64,000 nt of DNA, taken from assembly GCA_002919265.1 (NCBI GenBank), contig PKEY01000022.1:55843-119842 (forward strand). The letters run 5' to 3'. The position numbers were made by a program, and so were the translations under genes. Shown here in pieces: positions 56,903-64,000 of the stretch. The notes under the pieces are model-generated. The model was not told the DNA's origin, did no database searches, and saw only the letters and a program-made list of their open reading frames with translations. Position 1 is the first letter of the stretch. The number at the start of each line of letters is the position of its first letter. This DNA comes from Hyphomicrobiaceae bacterium. Lineage in GTDB: Bacteria; Pseudomonadota; Alphaproteobacteria; Rhizobiales; Hyphomicrobiaceae.

Positions 56903-58078
56903 TCACGCGTTCTGAATGACCTGCTTCCTCGCGTCGCCATACATCGTGTACATCGGCTCATCGAGCAGGATCACCTCCTCGTACCGGCCATAGCCATTGA
57001 AGTTGCTGGCGATGGCGCGGCCGTAGGCGCCGATGTTGCCGATTTCGATGTAGTCCCCCTCCCGGATGGACTCCGGCAGATAGAAGGGGCCCTTCATGTA
57101 ATCGATCGAATCGCAGGTCGGTCCCCACATGGAGAATGGGACCATGCGCTCGTCCTTCGCCGGCTCGCGGCTGACAAGCCGAACCGGGAACACGAAGCCT
57201 AGATGCGCCGAGTCGAACAGCGCGCCGTACGCACCGTCGTTGATGTAAAGGTCGTTGCCCTTGCGCGCGTCGACCCGCACGATCAGGCTCTCGGCCTCAG
57301 CCACAAGCGCGCGACCTGGCTCGCAAATGAGACGGCACGAGTCACCCACCGGCAGCTTCTCGAAGCCGTGCCGGATCGCCTCGATGAACGCCGAGAGCGG
57401 CGTCGGCTCGCTGTCGCTGTAGCGCGACGGGAATCCGCCCCCAATGTCGATGGCGTCGACAACTACGCCCGCCTTCGCGATGAGCTTGCGCACCTCTTCC
57501 AACGCCATCACGTAGGCGTCCGGCGTCGTCGTTTGCGACCCGACGTGGAAAGTAATACCGAGCTCATCCGCAACCTGCCGGGTCTTCACCAGGAGGCGCG
57601 CCGCCTTCTGCCCCGTAATGCCGAATTTCCGCTCAAGCGGGATGCGGCTGTTCTTGGCAGGCACGGCCACACGCACGAAGAGCTGGAGGTCCTTGGCGTG
57701 ACCAGTCTCTTCGAGGATTTTTGCGAGCTCCTCCTCGGTGTCGAGCGCGAAACACCTCACGCCGAACTCGTAGTAGGCGCGCCGTATCGCTGTCCGTGAC
57801 TTCACCGGATGCATAAAGTGCAGCGTCGCACCCGGTATGGTGGCGGCATCCTCGAGCTCGGGCAGTGAGGCGATATCGAACTGCCGGATTCCGGCGCCGA
57901 ACAACGCACCCAGGAGAAAAACCGAGCTGTTGGCTTTGTAAGCGTAGGCGACCTCGCCGGGGAAGTTCTCAAGGAACCACCGGGCAGCTCGGCCCGCGGC
58001 ATGCGGACGGGCGGCCAAAACCGGACGGTCGGGCTTCGTATGCGCGATCAGCGCCGCCGCAGACGGAAATCTTTCCAT
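56903..58078 (-). CDS. Ornithine decarboxylase, PLP fold type III
   Basis: The 391-residue enzyme makes putrescine from ornithine (some relatives also use lysine). The PLP Lys is K48 in VAYAYKANSS. GGGFPSRY is the phosphate-binding loop, SLIVRVDARKGND and LICEPGRALVAEA follow, and the active-site Cys is in WGPTCDSIDYM. This is the eukaryotic-like alanine-racemase fold, not the large E. coli SpeC/SpeF fold. GGAGG precedes the ATG at 58078. A long 5' leader with hairpins lies upstream. Confidence 0.9.
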   Translation of the reverse strand: MERFPSAAALIAHTKPDRPVLAARPHAAGRAARWFLENFPGEVAYAYKANSSVFLLGALFGAGIRQFDIASLPELEDAATIPGATLHFMHPVKSRTAIRRAYYEFGVRCFALDTEEELAKILEETGHAKDLQLFVRVAVPAKNSRIPLERKFGITGQKAARLLVKTRQVADELGITFHVGSQTTTPDAYVMALEEVRKLIAKAGVVVDAIDIGGGFPSRYSDSEPTPLSAFIEAIRHGFEKLPVGDSCRLICEPGRALVAEAESLIVRVDARKGNDLYINDGAYGALFDSAHLGFVFPVRLVSREPAKDERMVPFSMWGPTCDSIDYMKGPFYLPESIREGDYIEIGNIGAYGRAIASNFNGYGRYEEVILLDEPMYTMYGDARKQVIQNA

Positions 58079-58587
58079 TGCATGGGACCTCCACCAGTCA
58101 AAATCCGGACCAGTTGGCGCCTTGCTGAACCAGCAGAGATCGCCTCACCTTCGGTTGGGAAAAAACCCAAACGAGTCGCCGAAATAAGATCGCTCGGCCC
58201 CCATGTAAAGAGCATGTTCACGCCGCCAATTCTTTTTTTGCGGAAGTGTCCGGAATTGCCGCAGGTGGCCTGCGGCAAGCTGGCTAAACGGGCGTCCTCA
58301 ATACATCACGCAAGGCTGGTTGAGCCTGAAAATTCGGAACAATTCGGAGACTCCCAAAACGGTCTTTTTGAAAAAAGGAAATGATGTCGGCTTCGCAATA
58401 CAGGCGACATCGAATCGGGCCCGCAAGCATCTGTCGTCAGGGAGAGCCGCCTTCGCCAAACCCGCCGTTGCCGGTCCCCCTGAGAGCCACCGTCCGCGAG
58501 TCGCCATACGAGGACTTGGATCGTCGCTCGGCTTCAACTCACGGTGCAGAGGTCCAGAAAATCAGGCGCCGGTTTGTGCGTTCGCTT
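58079..58587. promoter_or_regulatory. Long upstream region of ornithine decarboxylase, candidate structured leader
   Basis: About 509 bases without a supportable gene (a 76-codon minus frame at 58048-58278 overlaps the decarboxylase start). A perfect 8-bp hairpin (GCCGCAGG / CCTGCGGC, 58258-58265 with 58269-58276, 3-base loop) and a TTGGG / CCCAA hairpin with an all-U/A loop near 58155-58172 lie in it. In alphaproteobacteria a speF leader RNA motif is known before ornithine decarboxylase genes of this type; whether this is one was not confirmed. Confidence 0.45.
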
Positions 58588-59643
58588 TCACTGCGCGGAA
58601 AGGTGTTTGGGCGAGCCTCCATTCATCCCCTTCATTTGCCGGCGCATCCGCTCGCAGGGATCTTCCCGCTCGGCCTTGGGCGTGAACCAGGCGTAGTCGA
58701 CGGCCGGCTGCCCATCCGGATCGCGAGGGATTTGATCTGTCGGCTCTTCGCGGCCCGCCTCGACCTCGACGAAGCTCACGACTGCCGTAACCAATTCAGG
58801 CGCACGCTGGCGAAGATGCCAGGGGACAGCCCTGTCTACTCGCACATGTCCGTTCCCCGCTATGAGCACCGCTGCGCCGTGCTGGCGCTGCGCAATCAAC
58901 AAAACATCAGCGAGGTGCGCATCCCGATACTGCTGAGCCAGGGCCATCGGCGCGAACGCGCTGTGCGGTAGTAACCCGCAATGGTTCTCTTCGATTTCCT
59001 TGATGAGAGCCTCCTTGAGAGGCTGCTCAAGTTGCTGTTCCAGCTTGAGCCGGACTCGCTCATCCCCGGGAATAGCTGTCAGTCCCTGCTTGGCGACCTG
59101 CCGGACCTGATTCCCCGGCGCGTTGCCAGCCAAGATGGGCAGCTCGTGCCGCAAGACCACATCGAACAGGGGCTGGAACATCTCGGCCGCTGGCCAACCG
59201 CTCCGGCTCCAGTCCAACCGCTCAAGCAAACGGGCAGCGGTGCCTCGATCCTGTGAAGCAAGAAACGCCGTCACGATGGGTTGCTGGTCAGCGCGTATAT
59301 GCTCGAAGACGACGGCGGGAGCTTTGCTGCCGGCTGTGCCCTCTCTTTCTCGCGCCAGCCTTCCGATCAACCAGGCCCGGAGCCGGTGATGGTCCGGATT
59401 GTCGTGGACCTCACCAAGCAAGACGACTTCATTGGGCTTCAGCTGCTCGACGAGCTCATCCCCCGTGAGCTTGCGCCCCTCTCTTACCGACCAGATGGTG
59501 CCGGCCAGCGGATGGTCGCGATGGATTGTTGAGACCCAGCTTGAGAGAGGTGTGCTCTCGCTGTTCCCCACAGAGGGCGCGGGGTCGAGAGTCAGCAACC
59601 CGATTGCGACTGCAATCAGACCACGCGCCGCCTGTGTGATCAC
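58588..59643 (-). CDS. ChaN-family protein (haem-regulated, Tiki-like fold)
   Basis: The 351-residue protein has an N-terminal hydrophobic stretch (GLIAVAIGLLTLDPAPSVG) suggesting export, and the ChaN signature VVLLGEVHDNPDHHRLRAWLIGRLA with GHVRVDRAVPWHLRQRAPEL near the end. ChaN proteins bind haem and are linked to iron uptake. It begins within five bases of the carA stop, so the two form one unit. Confidence 0.85.
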   Translation of the reverse strand: MITQAARGLIAVAIGLLTLDPAPSVGNSESTPLSSWVSTIHRDHPLAGTIWSVREGRKLTGDELVEQLKPNEVVLLGEVHDNPDHHRLRAWLIGRLAREREGTAGSKAPAVVFEHIRADQQPIVTAFLASQDRGTAARLLERLDWSRSGWPAAEMFQPLFDVVLRHELPILAGNAPGNQVRQVAKQGLTAIPGDERVRLKLEQQLEQPLKEALIKEIEENHCGLLPHSAFAPMALAQQYRDAHLADVLLIAQRQHGAAVLIAGNGHVRVDRAVPWHLRQRAPELVTAVVSFVEVEAGREEPTDQIPRDPDGQPAVDYAWFTPKAEREDPCERMRRQMKGMNGGSPKHLSAQ

Positions 59644-59647
59644 GATT

Positions 59648-60886
59648 TTAGCGTTCCTTGCGGAGCGGCAACCCTTTGCGCTCGCGAATGAGATTCACGA
59701 AGCGAGTGAAGAGGTAATGGCTGTCCTGCGGGCCCGGCGAGGCCTCGGGATGGTACTGGACCGAGAAGATAGGCTGTCCTTTGAGCCTCAGGCCGCAATT
59801 GCTGCCATCGAACAGAGACACGTGCGTCTCCTCGACGTCGCTCGGCAACGACGCCCGATCCACGGCAAAGCCGTGGTTCATGGAGGTAATCTCGACCTTG
59901 CCGGTCGTGAAATCCTTTACTGGGTGATTTGCGCCGTGATGGCCCTGGTGCATCTTTTCCGTGCGCGCCCCGAGCGCCAGACCGAGCATCTGGTGGCCGA
60001 GGCAGATCCCGAACATCGGCAGGCCTGAGTCGATCAGCTTCCGGATTTCGGGGACCGCATACTTGCCCGTGGCCGCCGGATCGCCCGGGCCGTTGGACAG
60101 GAACACGCCATCCGGATTCCGCTCCAGAATATCCTCAGCCGTCGTCGTAGCCGGCACGACCGTGACCCTGCACCCGGCATTGGCGAGCGAACGCAGGATG
60201 TTCCGCTTCAGGCCGTAGTCGATTGCGACGACGTGAAATTCGGGATTGAGGTTCCGGGAATACCCTTTGCCCCAAACCCAGCGCATCTCGTCCCACGTGT
60301 AGCTCTGCCCCGTGGTCACCTCCGGTACGAGGTCAAGGCCTACAAGCCCGGACCATGCCCTCGCCTCGGCCTTCAGCTTCTCAACATCGAAGGTGCCGGA
60401 TGGGTTATGCGCGATGACCGCATTTATCGCGCCACCCTTGCGAATCTTCGCCGTCAGCGCTCGCGTATCCACACCCGTAATGGCAATAATGCCCCGCGCC
60501 TTCAGCCAGGTGTCGAGATGTTCCGCGGCCCGGTAATTGGATGGCGCTGTGATGTCTGCCCGCAGCACGCAGCCCCGCACGCCGGAGCGCATGGCAAGGT
60601 TGGACGTTTCGGTGTCCTCGGAATTCGTCCCGACGTTCCCTATATGAGGGAAAGTGAATGTTATGATCTGGCCGGCGTAGCTTGGATCCGTAAGGATCTC
60701 CTGATAGCCGGTCATGGCGGTGTTGAAGCACACTTCGCCGACCGCCGACCCGACAGCGCCAAGACCGCGTCCGCTGATGACGGTTCCATCTGCCAAAACC
60801 AGGCGGGCCGTCAACGGTGCATCAGTCCAGGGGGCTGGTGCGCTGCGGCTGGCTGACCGGGCGCTATAGTCGGTGGTCGGTGTCAT
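59648..60886 (-). CDS. carA: Carbamoyl-phosphate synthase small subunit
   Basis: Glutamine amidotransferase that feeds ammonia to CarB for carbamoyl phosphate, used in arginine and pyrimidine synthesis. The 412-residue subunit has the N-terminal domain (GEVCFNTAMTGYQEILTDPSYAGQIITFTFPHIGN) and a class I glutaminase domain with nucleophile in MFGICLGHQMLGLALG and the His-Glu pair in QYHPEASPGP. The ATG at 60886 has GGAG; a start at 60937 is less likely. Divergent from yqeY. carB is not in the window. Confidence 0.96.
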   Translation of the reverse strand: MTPTTDYSARSASRSAPAPWTDAPLTARLVLADGTVISGRGLGAVGSAVGEVCFNTAMTGYQEILTDPSYAGQIITFTFPHIGNVGTNSEDTETSNLAMRSGVRGCVLRADITAPSNYRAAEHLDTWLKARGIIAITGVDTRALTAKIRKGGAINAVIAHNPSGTFDVEKLKAEARAWSGLVGLDLVPEVTTGQSYTWDEMRWVWGKGYSRNLNPEFHVVAIDYGLKRNILRSLANAGCRVTVVPATTTAEDILERNPDGVFLSNGPGDPAATGKYAVPEIRKLIDSGLPMFGICLGHQMLGLALGARTEKMHQGHHGANHPVKDFTTGKVEITSMNHGFAVDRASLPSDVEETHVSLFDGSNCGLRLKGQPIFSVQYHPEASPGPQDSHYLFTRFVNLIRERKGLPLRKER

Positions 60887-61066
60887 GAGTGAGTAGCTCC
60901 AGGCGGTGCAGGATCGCGTCCGGAGCGCCGCTTTCATTGCACCGCAATATGGGTTCGCGGACCGGCAACCTATTTGAGGTCTCCTTGCCCGTCAATCAAG
61001 GGACCCGGGTTGCGACAATCGTCATTGGAGCGTACACGACGCTCCCCGGAATCGATAGGAGACATC

Positions 61067-61534
61067 ATGCGCGATCGGATCAGCCAGGCCATCAAGGACG
61101 CAATGAAATCCGGCGACAAGCGCCGGCTGGCGACGCTGCGGCTTATCTCGGCTGCGATCAAGGATCGCGACATTGCTGCCCAGGTCGACAGCGCCGGGCA
61201 GCCCAGCGGTCGTGACAAGATTTCCGACGCCGAGGTGCTGCAACTCCTGCAAAAGATGGTGAAGCAGCGTCGGGACTCCGCCGAGACCTACCGGAAGGGC
61301 GGGCGCGAGGATCTCGCTGAGCAGGAGATGGCTGAAATCGCCGTCATTGAGGAGTTTCTGCCGAAGCAGCTCGACGAGGCGGAGACGCGCGCCGCCGTCG
61401 AGGAGGTAATGCGCGAAATCGAGTGCGGTGGGCTCAAGGACATGGGCCGCGTCATGGGCGTCCTGAAGGAGCGCTACTCCGGCCGCATGGATTTCGCGAA
61501 GGCCAGCAGCATCGTGAAAGAGCTGCTCAAGTAG
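61067..61534 (+). CDS. yqeY: GatB/YqeY-domain protein
   Basis: The 155-residue helical protein (RISQAIKDAMKSGDKRRLATLRLISAAIKDRDI) belongs to the YqeY family, related to the tail domain of GatB that binds tRNA. Its role in bacteria is not settled. AGGAGA precedes the ATG. In Rhizobiales it commonly precedes dnaG and rpoD, as here. Confidence 0.93.
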   Translation: MRDRISQAIKDAMKSGDKRRLATLRLISAAIKDRDIAAQVDSAGQPSGRDKISDAEVLQLLQKMVKQRRDSAETYRKGGREDLAEQEMAEIAVIEEFLPKQLDEAETRAAVEEVMREIECGGLKDMGRVMGVLKERYSGRMDFAKASSIVKELLK

Positions 61535-61569
61535 CCCTCTTTTTCTCACTCCTGTGGATTATGGGTATG

Positions 61570-61599
61570 GCTGCCCCATCAAGGCCTTGGTGGGGCAGC
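61570..61599 (+). terminator. Hairpin between yqeY and dnaG
   Basis: GCTGCCCCA (61570-61578) pairs with TGGGGCAGC (61591-61599), with extra pairing inside the loop. ATTCTTGTTG follows, a weak U-tract. It could partly end yqeY transcripts and lower dnaG expression, as a terminator does upstream of dnaG in E. coli. Confidence 0.5.
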
Positions 61600-61655
61600 A
61601 TTCTTGTTGCGAATCACCTATCGAAGTCGCGTCGCAACACGGGACACGGGTTTCG

Positions 61656-63566
61656 ATGCGCTATCCCCCCGCTTTCCTCGACGAAATCCGCGCTCGGCTG
61701 CCCGTCAGCCAGGTGGTATCGCGCAAGGTGGCGCTGAAGCGGAGGGGACGTGAGTATGCCGGGCTTTCTCCCTTCAAGGCCGAGAAGACCCCTTCTTTTT
61801 TCGTCAATGACCAGAAGGGCTTCTATCATTGCTTCGCCTCGGGCGAACACGGGGACATCTTCACATTTCTGATGAAAACGGAGGGCCTCTCGTTCCCCGA
61901 GGCCGTCGAGCGTCTCGCCGCCGAGGCCGGGGTGCCGCTTCCCCGTGTCAGCGACGCCGACACGCGGAAAGAGGATCAGCGGGCCCGCGTTCAGTCCGCC
62001 GTTGCCGCGGCAGCCGATTTCTTCGAGGCTCAGCTCAAGGGCAGCGCCGGAGCCGAGGCGCGCCGGTATCTCGAGGGCCGTGGCCTCACCCCAGAGACGA
62101 TCGCGCATTTCCACCTCGGCTATGCGCCTGCGGGCCGCTCGGTCCTGAAAGAGCACTTGGCCCAGTTGGGCTTCACCGCCGAGGAAATGACGCTTTCCGG
62201 AATGGTCGTCGCCGGCGAGGACATCCCGGTCTCCTATGACCGTTTCCGGCATCGCGTAATGTTTCCCATCACCGACCTCAAGGGCCGGGTCATTGCATTC
62301 GGCGGGCGTGCGCTCGATGCGGATGCGCCAGCCAAATACCTCAATTCGCCCGAGACGCCTCTCTTCCATAAGGGCAGCGTGCTCTTCAACGCTGCCCGCG
62401 CGCGGGGGCCAGCGCACGATAGGGATGAGATCATCGTCGTCGAAGGCTACATGGACGTGATCTCGCTCCATCAGGCGGGGTTTGAAAACTGTGTCGCTCC
62501 TCTCGGAACAGCCCTGACCGACGATCAGCTCCGTCTGCTGTGGCGGATGGCACCTGAGCCCATCCTTTGTTTCGATGGCGACTCAGCGGGGCGTCGGGCC
62601 GCTTATCGGGCCATCGACGTCGCCCTCCCCTTGCTCCAGCCGGGGCGCAGTCTGCGTTTCGCTTTCCTTCCTGATGGGGTGGACCCCGATGACCTGGTGC
62701 GCCAGCACGGCGCGGAGGCCATGCGCGCGGTGCTCGACAAGGCGCAACCGCTTGTCGAGGTCTTGTGGGAGCGAGAGTGGAAATCCGGCCAGTGGTCGAC
62801 GCCGGAGCGCCGCGCCTACCTTGAGAAGCGCATCGCCACCCTGCTCGGCCGCATCGGTGACCTGACCGTGCGGGAGCACTATGGTCGCGAGTTGCGCGCA
62901 AAGCTCACGGAGGCCTGGCCTGCATTTTCGGCTGGTCACATGTCGACTTCCCGCGCAACCTCCTGGCAGCGACCCGGGGTGCCGCGCTTCGCTGCGTCAA
63001 ACAGAATGTTCGGGCCGGCAAGCCGCTTTGGTGGGAGATGGGGCTACCCGGTAAGACCGCAGGCAAGCGCCAGCCTCAAACGAAGCGCTTTGGTGGGGCC
63101 GGTCCACGTCCCTTATCGCGAGGCGCTGCTGCTACGGACGCTTCTCAATCACCCTTGGCTGGTGGACCACTACGCCGAAAGAATTTCGAATATTGAATTC
63201 AGTCTGCCGGCATTTGCGAAACTCAGAGATGCCATACTGTCACTAAAGAGCAACGATATTTCACTTGACAGCAGCCACTTGCGTACCCAATTGGAGGCGC
63301 AAAGCTTGCAGCAGGTGATCGATCTCGTCGAGCGGGCGATTACCCATAAGAGCGACCGGTTCGCAGAGGCTGATGCAGACAGTGCCGAGGTTGAGGCTGG
63401 CTTTTGCCACGCCCTTGCGCTCCACGAGCGCCAGATAGGCCTGAAGAGAGCCCTCGAAGCGGCGGAGCGCGAATTCCTCGAGGAGGGGAGCGAGGAGTCG
63501 TTGGCTAGACTGTGTGAGGTGCAGCGCCTGGTTGCAAGCTTGGACGCTGAAACATCTTTGGATTAA
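61656..63566 (+). CDS. dnaG: DNA primase
   Basis: Makes RNA primers at the replication fork. The 636-residue protein has the N-terminal domain, the TOPRIM core (RDEIIVVEGYMDVISLHQAGF and CFDGDSAGRRAAYRAI) and a C-terminal helicase-binding region. The zinc site is largely lost: the CHC2 ligands C40, H43, C61 and C64 of E. coli are S38, K41, C59 and S62 here (LSPFKAEK and FYHCFASGEHGD). This is shared with other Alphaproteobacteria as far as I recall. The ATG at 61656 is the family start MRYPPAFLDEIRARLPV. The linker between 425 and 480 is unusually Arg- and Gly-rich. Confidence 0.96.
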   Translation: MRYPPAFLDEIRARLPVSQVVSRKVALKRRGREYAGLSPFKAEKTPSFFVNDQKGFYHCFASGEHGDIFTFLMKTEGLSFPEAVERLAAEAGVPLPRVSDADTRKEDQRARVQSAVAAAADFFEAQLKGSAGAEARRYLEGRGLTPETIAHFHLGYAPAGRSVLKEHLAQLGFTAEEMTLSGMVVAGEDIPVSYDRFRHRVMFPITDLKGRVIAFGGRALDADAPAKYLNSPETPLFHKGSVLFNAARARGPAHDRDEIIVVEGYMDVISLHQAGFENCVAPLGTALTDDQLRLLWRMAPEPILCFDGDSAGRRAAYRAIDVALPLLQPGRSLRFAFLPDGVDPDDLVRQHGAEAMRAVLDKAQPLVEVLWEREWKSGQWSTPERRAYLEKRIATLLGRIGDLTVREHYGRELRAKLTEAWPAFSAGHMSTSRATSWQRPGVPRFAASNRMFGPASRFGGRWGYPVRPQASASLKRSALVGPVHVPYREALLLRTLLNHPWLVDHYAERISNIEFSLPAFAKLRDAILSLKSNDISLDSSHLRTQLEAQSLQQVIDLVERAITHKSDRFAEADADSAEVEAGFCHALALHERQIGLKRALEAAEREFLEEGSEESLARLCEVQRLVASLDAETSLD

Positions 63567-63591
63567 AGCTGCCCCATCCGAGCAGCAGGCA

Positions 63592-63607
63592 GCATCCGAA
63601 AGGATGC
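63592..63607 (+). other. GNRA-capped hairpin between dnaG and rpoD
   Basis: GCATCC-GAAA-GGATGC is a perfect 6-bp stem with a GAAA tetraloop, 26 bases after the dnaG stop. No T-run follows, so it looks like an mRNA processing or stability element rather than a terminator. The rest of the 293-base gap holds no gene; it presumably includes an rpoD promoter. Confidence 0.4.
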
Positions 63608-63859
63608 GGCCACGTTGGTGTTTGGGGCATACGTTTGGCAGGCGTGAGCGTGTCCGGAGCCAAAGTTGAAAGGTGTTGCCTGTTAGATATGGCTTTTTTC
63701 CGTTGGCTTGTGGCATGCCTTTGCCGTTCGGGACTGCCGGTCAGTTCCGATAATGTGGCTTTCTACGCCGGCTCCTCGCCCCGCGACTTTTCCGCCTTAC
63801 GGTTAGTAGGGAAGCTTAACGCTGCCCATTTGAATGCAGTTAATCCGCTGAGCTCCGCA

Positions 63860-64000
63860 TGCCGATGACACAGAAAACAGAAGAGCAGACGCCACCCCAG
63901 GTAGAGACGCCGGAACGCGACAGCCCGGTGCTCGATCTGACGGACCAGGCTGTCAAGCGGCTGATCAAGACCGCCAAGGCCCGCGGCTACGTTACGTATG
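63860..64000 (+). CDS. rpoD: RNA polymerase sigma factor RpoD, 5' end only
   Basis: The frame is open to the window edge, giving 47 codons. The stretch LDLTDQAVKRLIKTAKARGYVTY matches the N-terminal region 1.1 of the housekeeping sigma factor in Rhizobiales, which starts the helix with VLDLTD. Start is either ATG 63860 or ATG 63866. Its position after dnaG is the usual macromolecular-synthesis order. Confidence 0.88.

Overview
The window looks like a chromosomal segment of an alphaproteobacterium, most likely of the order Hyphomicrobiales (Rhizobiales). It is GC-rich. The carA / yqeY / dnaG / rpoD order, the def-fmt-truA operon, an HWE-type histidine kinase, a DnaG with lost zinc ligands and an otsB-GH15-otsA trehalose operon all fit that group. 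No rRNA, tRNA, insertion sequence or CRISPR array was recognised. The only RNA gene called is RNase P RNA (rnpB).

Layout. 1-2121: a dynamin-like protein with degenerate GTPase motifs, cut by the window edge. 2637-3806: pobA (4-hydroxybenzoate hydroxylase). 3818-10342: the most unusual region, a RiPP-type locus. It has two short, near-identical precursor peptides too small for ordinary gene calling, an acyl carrier protein, a GNAT acyltransferase and an acyl-AMP ligase on the minus strand. On the plus strand are a PqqD-like leader-binding protein (B1), a lasso-type B2 leader peptidase and an HPr-kinase-like peptide kinase, with a convergent nucleotidyltransferase. No lasso cyclase is present.

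10540-17664: two divergent sets of TRAP transporter membrane subunits sharing one binding protein, then a fumarase-superfamily lyase. 17583-25072: truA, fmt and def; a RimB-RimK-like fusion with a collapsed ATP-grasp domain; a secreted cupin; rnpB; an EamA transporter; an amidase; a TerB-DnaJ protein; and a small exported peptide. 25145-31897: a second TRAP system divergent from a fused 5-oxoprolinase, suggesting pyroglutamate uptake and use. 32355-39471: trehalose genes, a sensor kinase and a BenE-type symporter. 39492-46147: dadA-like oxidase, outer-membrane protein, gor, rpiA, gabD and gph. 46155-50947: a soxXYZA set in one apparent operon with a two-subunit molybdopterin hydroxylase (iorAB-like). 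51293-58078: pepN, a class III CoA-transferase, a ferredoxin-like protein, speB and ornithine decarboxylase. 58588-64000: chaN, carA, yqeY, dnaG and the start of rpoD.

How the RiPP locus may work (inference). B1 would bind the YxxPxL leader and B2 would cleave after Thr-Ala, freeing tails that start with Gln. The kinase could phosphorylate the C-terminal Ser or Thr, which both peptides have. The ligase-ACP-GNAT trio could load an acyl group and transfer it to the only free amine, the new N-terminus. The cores lack a suitably placed acidic residue for a lasso ring and there is no cyclase gene, so a linear modified peptide is the simplest reading.
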